Source of the DNA: Nocardia amamiensis NBRC 102102
GTDB lineage: Bacteria > Actinomycetota > Actinomycetes > Mycobacteriales > Mycobacteriaceae
Direction: 5' to 3'
Assembly (NCBI RefSeq): GCF_001612745.1
Contig: NZ_BDBA01000003.1
Location: 26,641 to 90,640, forward strand
Length of the DNA stretch: 64,000 nt
Made by a program: the position numbers and the translations under genes. This document shows, piece after piece, positions 1-7,837 of the stretch (positions are counted from its first letter, which is position 1; every line of letters starts with the position of its first letter). The notes beneath the pieces are model-generated. The model had not been told where the DNA came from. It ran no database searches and saw only the letters and a program-made list of their open reading frames with translations.

Positions 1-399
1 ATCCGCGTCGACGTGTACCGCTCGTCGGGTCCTGGCGGCCAGAGCGTCAACACCACCGACTCCGCGGTCCGTATCACCCACATTCCCACCGGCATCGTGG
101 TCACCTGCCAGAACGAGAAATCCCAGCTGCAGAACAAGATCTCGGCCATGCGCGTGCTGCAGGCCAAGCTCTTGGAGCGCAAGCGGCAGGAGGAGCGCGC
201 CGAGATGGACGCGCTGAAGACCAACGAGGGCGCGTCCTGGGGCAATCAGATGCGCTCCTACGTGCTGCACCCGTACCAGATGGTCAAGGATCTGCGGACG
301 AACCACGAGGTCAACAATCCGTCGGCGGTGCTCGACGGCGACATCGACGGGTTCATCGAGTCCGGTATCCGCTGGCGAATGCGAGAGCAGGCGAGCTAG
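1..399 (+). CDS. prfB: Peptide chain release factor 2, C-terminal part (5' end outside window)
   Basis: Release factor 2 recognises UGA and UAA in the ribosomal A site and triggers peptidyl-tRNA hydrolysis. The frame is open from the first base, so only the last 132 residues are visible. The catalytic GGQ tripeptide is at residues 12-14 of the visible part, inside [19 protein letters not shown]. The conserved [14 protein letters not shown] and DGFIES stretches near the C terminus follow. The stop codon touches the ATG of the next gene, so the two are probably co-transcribed. The order prfB, channel, small protein, ftsE, ftsX is the classic mycobacterial/nocardial arrangement. Confidence 0.97.
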   Translation: MRVDVYRSSGPGGQSVNTTDSAVRITHIPTGIVVTCQNEKSQLQNKISAMRVLQAKLLERKRQEERAEMDALKTNEGASWGNQMRSYVLHPYQMVKDLRTNHEVNNPSAVLDGDIDGFIESGIRWRMREQAS

Positions 400-1260
400 A
401 TGAATGTCGCTGGAATCCAGGCGATCGCCTCCACCGGTTTCACTACGTGGCTACGCGGTTCGGGCCTGGAGATCGTGCTGCTCATTCTCGGGGCTGTGCT
501 GTTCAGCCGGTTCGCCACGTATGTCAGGGACCGGATCACCCGCAAGATCGACGCCGGATTCCACGGCGGCGATGCGCTGGTGCGCACCGAGGCGGCCAAA
601 CATCGTCATGCGCTGGCCCAGGTGATCACGTGGGTGGTGCTGACCATCGTCTACGTGCTGATCACCATGGAGGTGCTGCGGCGGCTCGGCTTCGCCGTCA
701 CCGGCCTGGTCGCGCCCGCCGCGGTGCTCGGCGCCGCGCTCGGCTTCGGCGCGCAGCGCATCGTGCAGGACATCCTCGCCGGGTTCTTCCTGATCACCGA
801 GCGGCAGTACGGATTCGGCGATGTGGTCCGCATCGCGGTGACTGGAGCCGCGGAGCAGGCCGAGGGTACGGTCGAGGACGTCACGCTGCGGATCACCACG
901 TTGCGCAACGCGGACGGTGAGGTGATCACCGTGCCCAACGGCCAGATCGTGAAAGTCACGAATCTGTCGAAGGATTGGGCGCGCGCCGCGATCGACGTGC
1001 CGGTGGCCGCGAGCGCTGACATCACCAGGGTCAACGAGATCCTGCACGAGGTCGGTACAAAGGCGTACGCGGACGGTCGTCTGAAGCCACTGCTGCTGGA
1101 CGAGCCCACTGTCATGGGTGTCGAAGACCTCACCGTAGACCAGATGAACATCCGAATGGTTGCCCGCACGTTGCCGGGCAAACAATTCGAAGTCGGACGC
1201 GAACTGCGGGTGCGGATTGCCGCAGCCTTGCGCCGGGAGGGAATCAGTGAGACCGCGTAG
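400..1260 (+). CDS. MscS-family mechanosensitive ion channel
   Basis: A 286-residue membrane protein of the small-conductance mechanosensitive channel family, which releases solutes when membrane tension rises. Hydrophobic segments lie near residues 18-36, 70-90 and 98-125. The last runs into the pore-lining MscS signature (ALGFGAQRIVQDILAG), and a soluble beta-domain follows with VTLRITTLRNADGEVITVPNG. The start ATG directly follows the prfB stop. In M. tuberculosis the same position between prfB and ftsE holds Rv3104c, a conserved membrane protein. Family assignment is firm, but gating and ion selectivity cannot be read from sequence. Confidence 0.9.
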   Translation: MNVAGIQAIASTGFTTWLRGSGLEIVLLILGAVLFSRFATYVRDRITRKIDAGFHGGDALVRTEAAKHRHALAQVITWVVLTIVYVLITMEVLRRLGFAVTGLVAPAAVLGAALGFGAQRIVQDILAGFFLITERQYGFGDVVRIAVTGAAEQAEGTVEDVTLRITTLRNADGEVITVPNGQIVKVTNLSKDWARAAIDVPVAASADITRVNEILHEVGTKAYADGRLKPLLLDEPTVMGVEDLTVDQMNIRMVARTLPGKQFEVGRELRVRIAAALRREGISETA

Positions 1261-1402
1261 ATCGACGGCGATCCTCATGGCCAGTTGGGTCGCCACCTTC
1301 GTGCTGTACGTATTCGTCAAACCAGAGGAAACGACCACCGTGCCGACCACGCTGGTCAACGCCATTCCGGCGGCGGTGCTATCCGATCAGCCGAGCCCCT
1401 GA
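1247..1402 (+). CDS. Small single-pass membrane protein
   Basis: A 51-residue protein starting at GTG 1247, preceded by GGGAGG at a normal distance and overlapping the 3' end of the channel gene by 14 bases. It has a basic N terminus (RPRRS), one hydrophobic segment (residues 9-24, [16 protein letters not shown]) and a short polar tail. The position before ftsE matches a small proline-containing protein annotated in M. tuberculosis (Rv3103c). The function is unknown. The overlap suggests translational coupling to the channel gene. Confidence 0.6.
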   Translation: MRPRRSTAILMASWVATFVLYVFVKPEETTTVPTTLVNAIPAAVLSDQPSP

Positions 1403-1485
1403 TCCGAGCGGACCGACCGCCGCCACGCTGTCACCCACGGTTGACGACACCGGCCGCGCGCGGTTGCTGGTTACACTGGCTCCCC

Positions 1486-2175
1486 GTGATCACCATGCGG
1501 AACGTGACCAAGTCGTATCCGACCTCGACGCGACCCGCGCTGGACAACATCACCGTCGATGTGGGCAAGGGCGAGTTCGTCTTCATCATCGGACCGTCCG
1601 GCTCGGGTAAGTCGACCTTCATGCGGTTGCTGCTCAAAGAGGAGTCCCCCACCTCCGGCGAGATCCGGGTCGCCGACTTCCGGGTGGACCGGTTGCCGGG
1701 CCGCAAAGTGCCCAAACTGCGCCAGCGCATGGGATGCGTCTTCCAGGACTTCCGGCTGCTGCAGCAGAAGACGGTCTACGAGAACGTGGCGTTCGCGCTG
1801 GAGGTGATCGGCAAACGACGCCAGTTCATCCACCGCACGGTCCCCGAGGTGCTCGACATGGTTGGCCTCGGAGGTAAGGCCGACCGGCTGCCGAGCGAGC
1901 TTTCCGGCGGCGAACAGCAGCGTGTGGCGATCGCGCGCGCGTTCGTGAACCGGCCGCTGGTGCTGCTGGCCGATGAACCGACCGGCAACCTCGATCCCGA
2001 CACCAGCGCCGACATCATGATGCTGCTGGAGCGGATCAACCGCATCGGTACCACGGTGGTGATGGCCACCCACGACAACCACATCGTCGACGCGATGCGC
2101 AGGCGGGTGGTGGAGCTCGATCGCGGCCGCTTGGTGCGCGACGAGGCGACCGGAGTCTACGGGGTGGGCCGGTAA
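1486..2175 (+). CDS. ftsE: Cell division ATP-binding protein FtsE
   Basis: ATPase of the FtsEX complex, which sits at the divisome and activates peptidoglycan hydrolases at the septum. The GTG at 1486 gives [11 protein letters not shown] and a 229-residue protein, the usual FtsE length. The frame is open further upstream, but that stretch has no family similarity. Walker A is GPSGSGKST (residues 36-44), the ABC signature is LSGGEQQR, and Walker B is [12 protein letters not shown] followed by the H-loop MATHD. The stop TAA overlaps the ATG of ftsX by one base, so synthesis is very probably coupled. Confidence 0.97.
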   Translation: MITMRNVTKSYPTSTRPALDNITVDVGKGEFVFIIGPSGSGKSTFMRLLLKEESPTSGEIRVADFRVDRLPGRKVPKLRQRMGCVFQDFRLLQQKTVYENVAFALEVIGKRRQFIHRTVPEVLDMVGLGGKADRLPSELSGGEQQRVAIARAFVNRPLVLLADEPTGNLDPDTSADIMMLLERINRIGTTVVMATHDNHIVDAMRRRVVELDRGRLVRDEATGVYGVGR

Positions 2176-3080
2176 TGCGTGCGAGTTTCCTTTTCGGCGA
2201 GGTCTCGGCTGGTCTGCGCCGCAATGTCACGATGACCATCGCGATGATCCTGACCACCGCGGTCTCGCTCACCATGCTCGGTGGCGGTCTGCTCGCGGTG
2301 CGCATCGCGGACAAGACCGAGCAGTACTTCCTGGACCGCCTCGAGGTGCGGCTGTATCTCACCGAGGACGTCTCGGCCAACGACCCGGACTGCTCGCAGG
2401 ACCCGTGCCGAGCGCTGATGGCCGATCTGAAGGCGACCGGCGGCGTGGAATCGGTCCAGTTCCTCAACCGGGACGAGGCGATCCGCGAGGCCAAGGAGAA
2501 GACCTTCAAAGACCAGCCCGAGCTGGCCAAGTACGTCAGCGAGACGCCGCTGCCCGCGTCGCTGCGCGTGAAGATGAAGAACGCGCAGCTGTATCCGACG
2601 ATCTACGAGAAGTTCTACGATCGGCCCGGCGTCGGCATGGTGCGCAACGACAAGGACATCGTGGACCGGCTGGTCAGCCTGTTCGACGGATTGCGCAACG
2701 CGGCATTCGGCCTGGCCGTGCTGCAAGCGCTGGCCGCGTTGCTGCTGATCGCGAACATGGTGCAGATCGCCGCGTTCACCCGGCGCACCGAGGTCGGCAT
2801 CATGCGGTTGGTCGGCGCCACGCGCTGGTACACCCAGCTGCCGTTCCTGCTCGAGGCGGTAGCCGCGGCGCTGGCCGGTTCGGTGCTCGCGATGCTCGGC
2901 CTGCTGGCCGCCCGCCCACTGGTGATCGACCGCGCGCTCGGCGACCTGTTCGCCAGCAAGGTCTTCCCACGCATCACCGGCGAGGACATCGCGACGACCG
3001 CGCTGGTCATCGCCCCGGTCGGCATCGTGTTCGCCGCACTGACGGCCTACGGAACGTTGCGGTACTACGTCCGGGAATGA
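2175..3080 (+). CDS. ftsX: Cell division permease-like protein FtsX
   Basis: Membrane partner of FtsE, 301 residues. The first membrane segment is at about residues 20-43. It is followed by a large extracellular loop (about 45-170) that carries a Cys pair (DCSQDPC), as in mycobacterial FtsX, where the loop contacts the hydrolase RipC. Three more membrane segments lie in the C-terminal half around the FtsX-type segment RTEVGIMRLVGATRWY. In many actinobacteria smpB comes next. Here an opposite-strand Uma2 gene follows instead. Confidence 0.97.
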   Translation: MRASFLFGEVSAGLRRNVTMTIAMILTTAVSLTMLGGGLLAVRIADKTEQYFLDRLEVRLYLTEDVSANDPDCSQDPCRALMADLKATGGVESVQFLNRDEAIREAKEKTFKDQPELAKYVSETPLPASLRVKMKNAQLYPTIYEKFYDRPGVGMVRNDKDIVDRLVSLFDGLRNAAFGLAVLQALAALLLIANMVQIAAFTRRTEVGIMRLVGATRWYTQLPFLLEAVAAALAGSVLAMLGLLAARPLVIDRALGDLFASKVFPRITGEDIATTALVIAPVGIVFAALTAYGTLRYYVRE

Positions 3081-3162
3081 TCTCTTGGCCGGAGGTCGCT
3101 GTTCAACCAGCTCGGCCCGTCCAGGTAGCGAAGGCAGTTTGCCGCCCGGACTGCCAGGTGCG

Positions 3163-3786
3163 TCACAGCACCAAGTCGGTCAGCTGGTTCCAGTCGAGTT
3201 CGATCCGGATCGGTAGATCTACGGCAAACGCTGTGCCGGGCTTCAGGACGCGGGCAAGTCGGTAGTGTCCGACGCTGTGGTCGAGGCCATGGGTCTCGAT
3301 CGAGGTCACGTCGCTATCCGACACGCTGACCAGCCAGTACCAGGGGATGCCAGCGGCGGCGTACTCGCCCATCTTCTCGAGCCGGTCGGTTTTGACATGG
3401 CTGGGCGAGATGACCTCGACGGCGATCTTCAGATGCCGCGCTGGCACCGGTCGGACATCCGCCGGTACACATTCGAACAGCGCGACGTCGGGACGTCGAA
3501 TGGTCGCTCGGGGCACCTCCCAGAGCACCACATCGAAATCGTGGTTGGCGTCAAGGCACGCCGAAGGGTCTTCGCCCATGTAATCGCGGGCCGCCGTCTC
3601 CAGCATCGCGAGCAGCCGGTGGACCGCTTTCTGGTGTGCCCGGGTCGGTGATTCGCAGCGAACCGCATCGCCGTTCACCACCTCCACCAGGCGGCAGAAC
3701 TCATCGGGGAGCTCGCGCCAGATGTCGACCGTGATCGGCTCGGGCTGGACGTTGTCCGGTCGGGCCCAGTCGAAGATCGCTGACAT
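3163..3786 (-). CDS. Uma2-family (DUF820) putative restriction-like endonuclease
   Basis: A 207-residue protein of the Uma2/DUF820 family, which has a PD-(D/E)XK nuclease-like fold. The core is readable: an N-terminal LPDEFCRLVEVVNGDAV stretch, the RRPDVALFE motif with the catalytic-type Asp, and LKIAVEVISPSH with the Glu of the ExK/V pair, then EYAAAGIPWYWLV. These proteins are common as orphan copies in actinobacteria and cyanobacteria, and their role is unsettled (mobile DNA or toxin-like ideas exist). It stands alone, convergent with ftsX. Confidence 0.85.
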   Translation of the reverse strand: MSAIFDWARPDNVQPEPITVDIWRELPDEFCRLVEVVNGDAVRCESPTRAHQKAVHRLLAMLETAARDYMGEDPSACLDANHDFDVVLWEVPRATIRRPDVALFECVPADVRPVPARHLKIAVEVISPSHVKTDRLEKMGEYAAAGIPWYWLVSVSDSDVTSIETHGLDHSVGHYRLARVLKPGTAFAVDLPIRIELDWNQLTDLVL

Positions 3787-3874
3787 GAGTCGGATTCTAG
3801 CTGCGGCAATGCAATCGGCCGCTCATGTCGGCGTTGCCCGCCGATCCGCCGCATATTCTGCATCTCGACGCCTT

Positions 3875-3912
3875 TCTTACTCTGAAGTAAGATAGCCTTA
3901 CTCAAGAGTAAG
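3875..3912. promoter_or_regulatory. Two tandem palindromic operators upstream of fadE24
   Basis: Two near-perfect dyads, TCTTACTCTGAAGTAAGA (3875-3892) and CTTACTCAAGAGTAAG (3897-3912), share the half-site CTTACT/AGTAAG. Their centres are 21 bases apart, two helical turns, so both would face the same side of the DNA. They lie 41-78 bases before the fadE24 start. This is typical of a TetR- or GntR-type repressor of lipid catabolism. The regulator itself is not adjacent. Confidence 0.7.
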
Positions 3913-3952
3913 ATTGCTGGGAACAGACCGCACCACCCCGAGAAACAGGTAG

Positions 3953-5344
3953 ATGATGAGCACTCGAGACAGCGCAACGAAGCGACGTCCTGACACGTCC
4001 GCGGTCGGCCTGAACCAACCCAAGCGGGATTGGATGGGCGCGGCGATGCGAGTCATGACGACCATCACCGGGTCGGAACTGGCCGAGAAGTACAACCTGC
4101 GCAAGCCGATCCAGCGCGTCACCTACGAGGGCACCAAGACCGGCTTCCGCACGCTCGGCGCCGCGACCCGCGCGTTCGCCACGGTCGCAGGCACCGGAGC
4201 GCCCAAGCGCCTGGCGGCGAACGAGGCGAAGAACAAGAACTATTTCGACCTCACCCCGACCGACGAGCAGCAGATGATCGTCGAGACGGTGCAGGAATTC
4301 GCCGCCGAGATCCTGCGCCCGGCCGCCTACGAGGCCGACAACGCCGCCAAGGCGCCGCGCGATCTGCTGGAGCGGGCCGCCGAGCTCGGCATCACCCTGA
4401 TCAACGTGCCGGAGGAGCTCGAGGGCGCTGCCGCCGAGCGCGGCGCGGTCACCAACTCGATGGTCGCCGAGGCGCTGGCGCACGGCGACATGGGCCTGGC
4501 GCTGCCCATCCTGGCGCCGAGCGGCGTCGCGGTCGCGCTCGCGCAGTGGGGCAGCGATGCGCAGCAGAAGACCTACCTGCCGTCGTTCACCGGGGAGAAC
4601 GTGCCGCAGGCTTCGGTCGTGATCAGCGAGCCGCGCGCCCTGTTCGACCCGTTCGCGCTGCAGACGAAGGCGGTGCGCTCGCCCAGCGGCTACCGGATCT
4701 CGGGCGTGAAGTCCCTGGTACCCGCCGCTGCCGACGCCGAACTGTTCCTGGTCGCCGCCGAGCTGGACGGCCGTCCCGCGCTGTTCATCGTCGAGTCCGA
4801 CGCACCCGGCCTGGTCGTCGAGGCCGACCCGAGCATGGGGCTGCGCGCGGCTGGGCTGGGCCGGGTGATCCTGGACAACGTCGCGGTCGGCGCGGACGCC
4901 ATCCTGGGCGATGGTGACGCCAAGTCCCGCGCCGAGGACTACGCCGACGCGGTGCGCCTGGCCCGCCTGGGGTGGGCCTCGCTCGCCGCAGGCACCGGAC
5001 AGGCCGTGCTGGACTACGTGATCCCGTATGTGAACGAGCGCGAAGCGTTCGGCGAGCCGATCTCGCACCGCCAGGCAGTGGCGTTCATGGTCGCCAACAT
5101 CGCGATCGAACTCGACGGCCTGCGGCTGGTGACCCTGCGTGGCGCCTCCCGCGCGGAGCAGGGCCTGTCCTTCGGCCGGGAGGCCGCGCTGGCCCGCAAG
5201 CTCGCCGCCGACAAGGGCATGCAGATCGGCCTGGACGGCGTGCAGCTGCTCGGCGGCCACGGCTACACCAAGGAACACCCGGTCGAGCGCTGGTACCGCG
5301 ACCTGCGGGCCATCGGCGTCGCCGAAGGTGTCGTGCTCGTCTAA
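3953..5344 (+). CDS. fadE24: Acyl-CoA dehydrogenase, FadE24-like
   Basis: A flavin-dependent acyl-CoA dehydrogenase of 463 residues, for alpha,beta-desaturation of an acyl-CoA thioester. An N-terminal extension of about 100 residues (GSELAEKYNLRKPIQRV) precedes the dehydrogenase core, which starts near YFDLTPTDEQQMIVETVQEFAAEI. The C terminus has the family hallmark QLLGGHGYTKEHPVERWYRD. Length and motifs resemble mycobacterial FadE24. The paired next gene is FadE23-like; such neighbours often form alpha2-beta2 enzymes with one active site per pair. ATGs at 3953 and 3956 are both possible starts. The natural substrate is unknown. Confidence 0.85.
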   Translation: MMSTRDSATKRRPDTSAVGLNQPKRDWMGAAMRVMTTITGSELAEKYNLRKPIQRVTYEGTKTGFRTLGAATRAFATVAGTGAPKRLAANEAKNKNYFDLTPTDEQQMIVETVQEFAAEILRPAAYEADNAAKAPRDLLERAAELGITLINVPEELEGAAAERGAVTNSMVAEALAHGDMGLALPILAPSGVAVALAQWGSDAQQKTYLPSFTGENVPQASVVISEPRALFDPFALQTKAVRSPSGYRISGVKSLVPAAADAELFLVAAELDGRPALFIVESDAPGLVVEADPSMGLRAAGLGRVILDNVAVGADAILGDGDAKSRAEDYADAVRLARLGWASLAAGTGQAVLDYVIPYVNEREAFGEPISHRQAVAFMVANIAIELDGLRLVTLRGASRAEQGLSFGREAALARKLAADKGMQIGLDGVQLLGGHGYTKEHPVERWYRDLRAIGVAEGVVLV

Positions 5345-5376
5345 CCGGCCCGTTCCGTTTTCAGGAGACCTCACCC

Positions 5377-6606
5377 ATGATCAACCTCGAACTCCCCAAG
5401 AAGCTGCGGGCCAGCGCGAACCAGGCCCATCAGGTCGCCAAGGAGATCTTCCGCCCGATCTCGCGCAAGTACGACCTCGGCGAGCACGACTACCCCGTCG
5501 AGCTGGACACCATGGCCGCCATGGTCGAAGGTCTGGCCGATTCCGGCACCCAGAAGATCGGCGGCGCGGCCGGTGGCCGCGCGGCGGACAGCGAGAGCGA
5601 CCGCCACGCCACCGAACTGCTCGGGAACACCAACGGCGGCAATATGTCCGCGCTGCTCAACGCGCTGGAGACCTCGTGGGGCGACGTCGGCCTCATGCTG
5701 TCGATCCCCTACCAGGGCCTGGGCAACGCGGCGATCGCGGCCGTCGCCACCGACGAGCAGCTCGAGCGCTTCGGCAAGGTGTGGGCCTCGATGGCGATCA
5801 CCGAGCCGTCCTTCGGCTCCGACTCCGCCGCCGTGTCCACCACCGCTGTGCTCGACGGCGACGAGTGGGTGCTCAACGGCGAGAAGATCTTCGTCACCGC
5901 GGGCCAGCGCTCGACCCACATCGTGGTCTGGGCCACGCTCGACAAGAGCGTCGGCCGCGCGGCGATCAAGTCGTTCGTCGTGCCGCGCGACGCCCCGGGT
6001 CTGTCGGTGGCGCGGCTCGAACACAAGCTCGGCATCAAGGCCTCCGACACCGCGGTGCTGCTGCTGCAGGACTGCCGGATTCCGAAGGACAACATCCTCG
6101 GCAGCCCGGAAGTCAACGTGGAGAAGGGTTTCGCCGGGGTCATGCAGACCTTCGACAACACCCGCCCCCTGGTGGCCGCGATGGCGGTCGGAGTCGCCCG
6201 CGCCGCGCTCGAGGAGCTGCGCTCGATCCTGACCGCTGCGGGCGTCGAGATCTCCTACGACACCCCGGCGAACAACCAGCACGCCGCCGCGGCCGAGTTC
6301 CTGCGGATGGAAGCCGATTACGAGGCCGCCTACCTGCTCGCCCTGCGCGCGGCATGGATGGCCGACAACAAGAAGCCCAACTCGCTCGAGGCGTCCATGT
6401 CAAAGGCGAAGGCGGGCCGCACCGGCACCGACATCACCCTGAAAGCCGTGGAACTGGCCGGCGCGGTCGGTTACTCGCAGCGCACGCTGCTGGAGAAGTG
6501 GGGCCGCGACTCGAAGATCCTCGACATTTTCGAAGGCACCCAGCAGATCCAGCAACTCATCGTGGCGCGGCGTGTCCTGGGCAAGACCAGCGCCGAGCTG
6601 AAGTGA
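5377..6606 (+). CDS. fadE23: Acyl-CoA dehydrogenase, FadE23-like
   Basis: The second acyl-CoA dehydrogenase of the pair, 409 residues, starting at ATG 5377 after an AGGAG site at 5363-5367. Core motifs are the flavin/substrate loop MAITEPSFGSDSAAVSTTA, the hinge VLNGEKIFVTAG and the C-terminal DSKILDIFEGTQQIQQLIVARR. It lies 32 bases downstream of fadE24 with no terminator between, so the pair is one transcript under the tandem operators before fadE24. Closest recognisable relative is mycobacterial FadE23. The physiological acyl group is not determined. Confidence 0.85.
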   Translation: MINLELPKKLRASANQAHQVAKEIFRPISRKYDLGEHDYPVELDTMAAMVEGLADSGTQKIGGAAGGRAADSESDRHATELLGNTNGGNMSALLNALETSWGDVGLMLSIPYQGLGNAAIAAVATDEQLERFGKVWASMAITEPSFGSDSAAVSTTAVLDGDEWVLNGEKIFVTAGQRSTHIVVWATLDKSVGRAAIKSFVVPRDAPGLSVARLEHKLGIKASDTAVLLLQDCRIPKDNILGSPEVNVEKGFAGVMQTFDNTRPLVAAMAVGVARAALEELRSILTAAGVEISYDTPANNQHAAAAEFLRMEADYEAAYLLALRAAWMADNKKPNSLEASMSKAKAGRTGTDITLKAVELAGAVGYSQRTLLEKWGRDSKILDIFEGTQQIQQLIVARRVLGKTSAELK

Positions 6607-6997
6607 CGCTGAATTAGACAGTGGGACAATGCGATCCGGTGCGGTGTTCGACTCGCACCGGATCTCTGTCACGGCCACGATCCGGAGCTACCCGGGGTTA
6701 TCACGGCAGGTCACCGGTCTTCAGATGGACGCGGGCGGCGACCGCCCCCAGACCACGGTGGACGCAGGCGGTCCGAATGCGGAGAGCATCAACCGGATTT
6801 CGTGCTCGCGCGACTATGGACCTCGAGCCGCATGCTCCGTAGCCTTCGCACACATGTGGAGCATCGTCGTCATCGCCATTGTCAGCTGCATTGTGATCGC
6901 AGCGGGATTCGCCAAGGGGCTGCCCTGAGGCCGATTGCAGCAGTCCGCGGCGGGCTCGCGGCGGCCGATTCGAGGCACCGGCCGCCCGCGTAACCAA
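6607..6997. other. Gene-free region after fadE23
   Basis: About 390 bases between fadE23 and the convergent AhpD-like gene. It holds the strong hairpin at 6633-6664. A hydrophobic stretch reads open at 6854-6928 but lacks a ribosome site. I see nothing else. Confidence 0.6.
6633..6664 (+). terminator. Hairpin terminator after fadE24-fadE23
   Basis: A perfect 11-base stem (GATCCGGTGCG / CGCACCGGATC) with a 10-base loop, starting 27 bases after the fadE23 stop. There is no long T tract, as is usual for high-GC actinobacterial terminators. Confidence 0.65.
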
Positions 6998-7588
6998 TTA
7001 CCGGTCGCCCTCACCAGCGCCCGGCGCCGCTCCCGCGGCAACGTACCCGGCGGTGGCGAGCAGCTGGCCGATCTGCTCATAGGTGGCCCGCTCGCGTGGC
7101 GCGAGCGTCGCGAGGCCGTCCACGTAGCGGTTGAACATGCAGAACGCGGCGGCGACCAGGACCGCGTCGTGGATGTCCTCGTCTTTGGCGCCCGCCGCGC
7201 GAGCGTTCTCGACATCGTCCGGGGTGACGTCGAGGCCCGACTGGCGCACCTTGTCCGCGATCCGGAGCAGCGCGCGCAGTTTCGGATCGATGGCCGCGGA
7301 CTCCACGTCCTCGATGACGGCGTCGATCGCGTCGCGACCGCCCTCCACCAGCACCGCCGCGGTCGCCGCGTGCGACTGTGTGCAGAAGTAGGTCTTGTTA
7401 CGCGAGGACACGAACGCGGCGATGGTTTCCCGCTCCCCCGGGCTGAGCGGCGAGGACCCGCGCAGCAGAGTCTGCGCGAATTCGCTCAGCGCCGCCCCGG
7501 TTTCGGGTTTGAAGGCGAACAGACCCCGAATACCGGGCAGATCGCCGGGGACATCGATGAATGGTTCACGGTCCCTCTGGTCGGACAT
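6998..7588 (-). CDS. AhpD-like / carboxymuconolactone decarboxylase-family protein
   Basis: A 196-residue protein of the AhpD-like superfamily, starting at ATG 7588 after GGGAGA. The signature helix carries SSRNKTYFCTQSH (one redox Cys and the downstream His of the E-x-x-C-x-x-x-H pattern). The second Cys of the classic CxxC pair is absent, since the motif reads FCTQSH. Members act as peroxidase-linked reductants or as decarboxylase-like enzymes. The C-terminal part has FCMFNRYVDGLATLAPRE, typical of the alkylhydroperoxidase-type branch (uncharacterised peroxidase-related). Specific substrate unknown. Confidence 0.8.
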   Translation of the reverse strand: MSDQRDREPFIDVPGDLPGIRGLFAFKPETGAALSEFAQTLLRGSSPLSPGERETIAAFVSSRNKTYFCTQSHAATAAVLVEGGRDAIDAVIEDVESAAIDPKLRALLRIADKVRQSGLDVTPDDVENARAAGAKDEDIHDAVLVAAAFCMFNRYVDGLATLAPRERATYEQIGQLLATAGYVAAGAAPGAGEGDR

Positions 7589-7735
7589 TGGCCGCGTCTC
7601 CCTTCGAGCGGTCTCGAGCCGTTGCGAGAGTAGCGCGCCCGCCCGGCGACACAGGACAAAAAGGACAGAATCGAGTCCGTGACCCACCGTCCACGAAATC
7701 CGTAACCCGCCTGGGACCGATTTGTCTGATTTCGC

Positions 7736-7749
7736 TGTGACCTGTCACA
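7736..7749. promoter_or_regulatory. TGTGAC palindrome upstream of the first acyl-CoA ligase
   Basis: TGTGACCTGTCACA has two perfect 6-base arms around CT, about 90 bases before the ligase start. The spacing is two bases shorter than a Crp-type TGTGA-N6-TCACA site, so another regulator is more likely. Confidence 0.4.
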
Positions 7750-7837
7750 CTCCGCACTGCTACGGTGGCGGACAACACGCCGTACTGGTTCGCTAGGTCG
7801 AGTACCGACGCGAGGGTTTTGTGGAGGTTTTTTCGAC

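Noticed and set aside
4030..4917. Long + frame inside fadE24
   Set aside because: Arg/Gly-rich shadow frame of a well-supported gene. Many similar shadows exist elsewhere in the window.
6629..6928. 99-codon open frame ending in a hydrophobic stretch (MWSIVVIAIVSCIVIAAGF)
   Set aside because: No ribosome site for the main or internal start, composition unlike coding sequence, and the start overlaps the fadE terminator hairpin.
7736..7749. Crp-type binding site
   Set aside because: The arms match TGTGA/TCACA but the spacer is 4 bases rather than 6, so I list it only as a palindrome.
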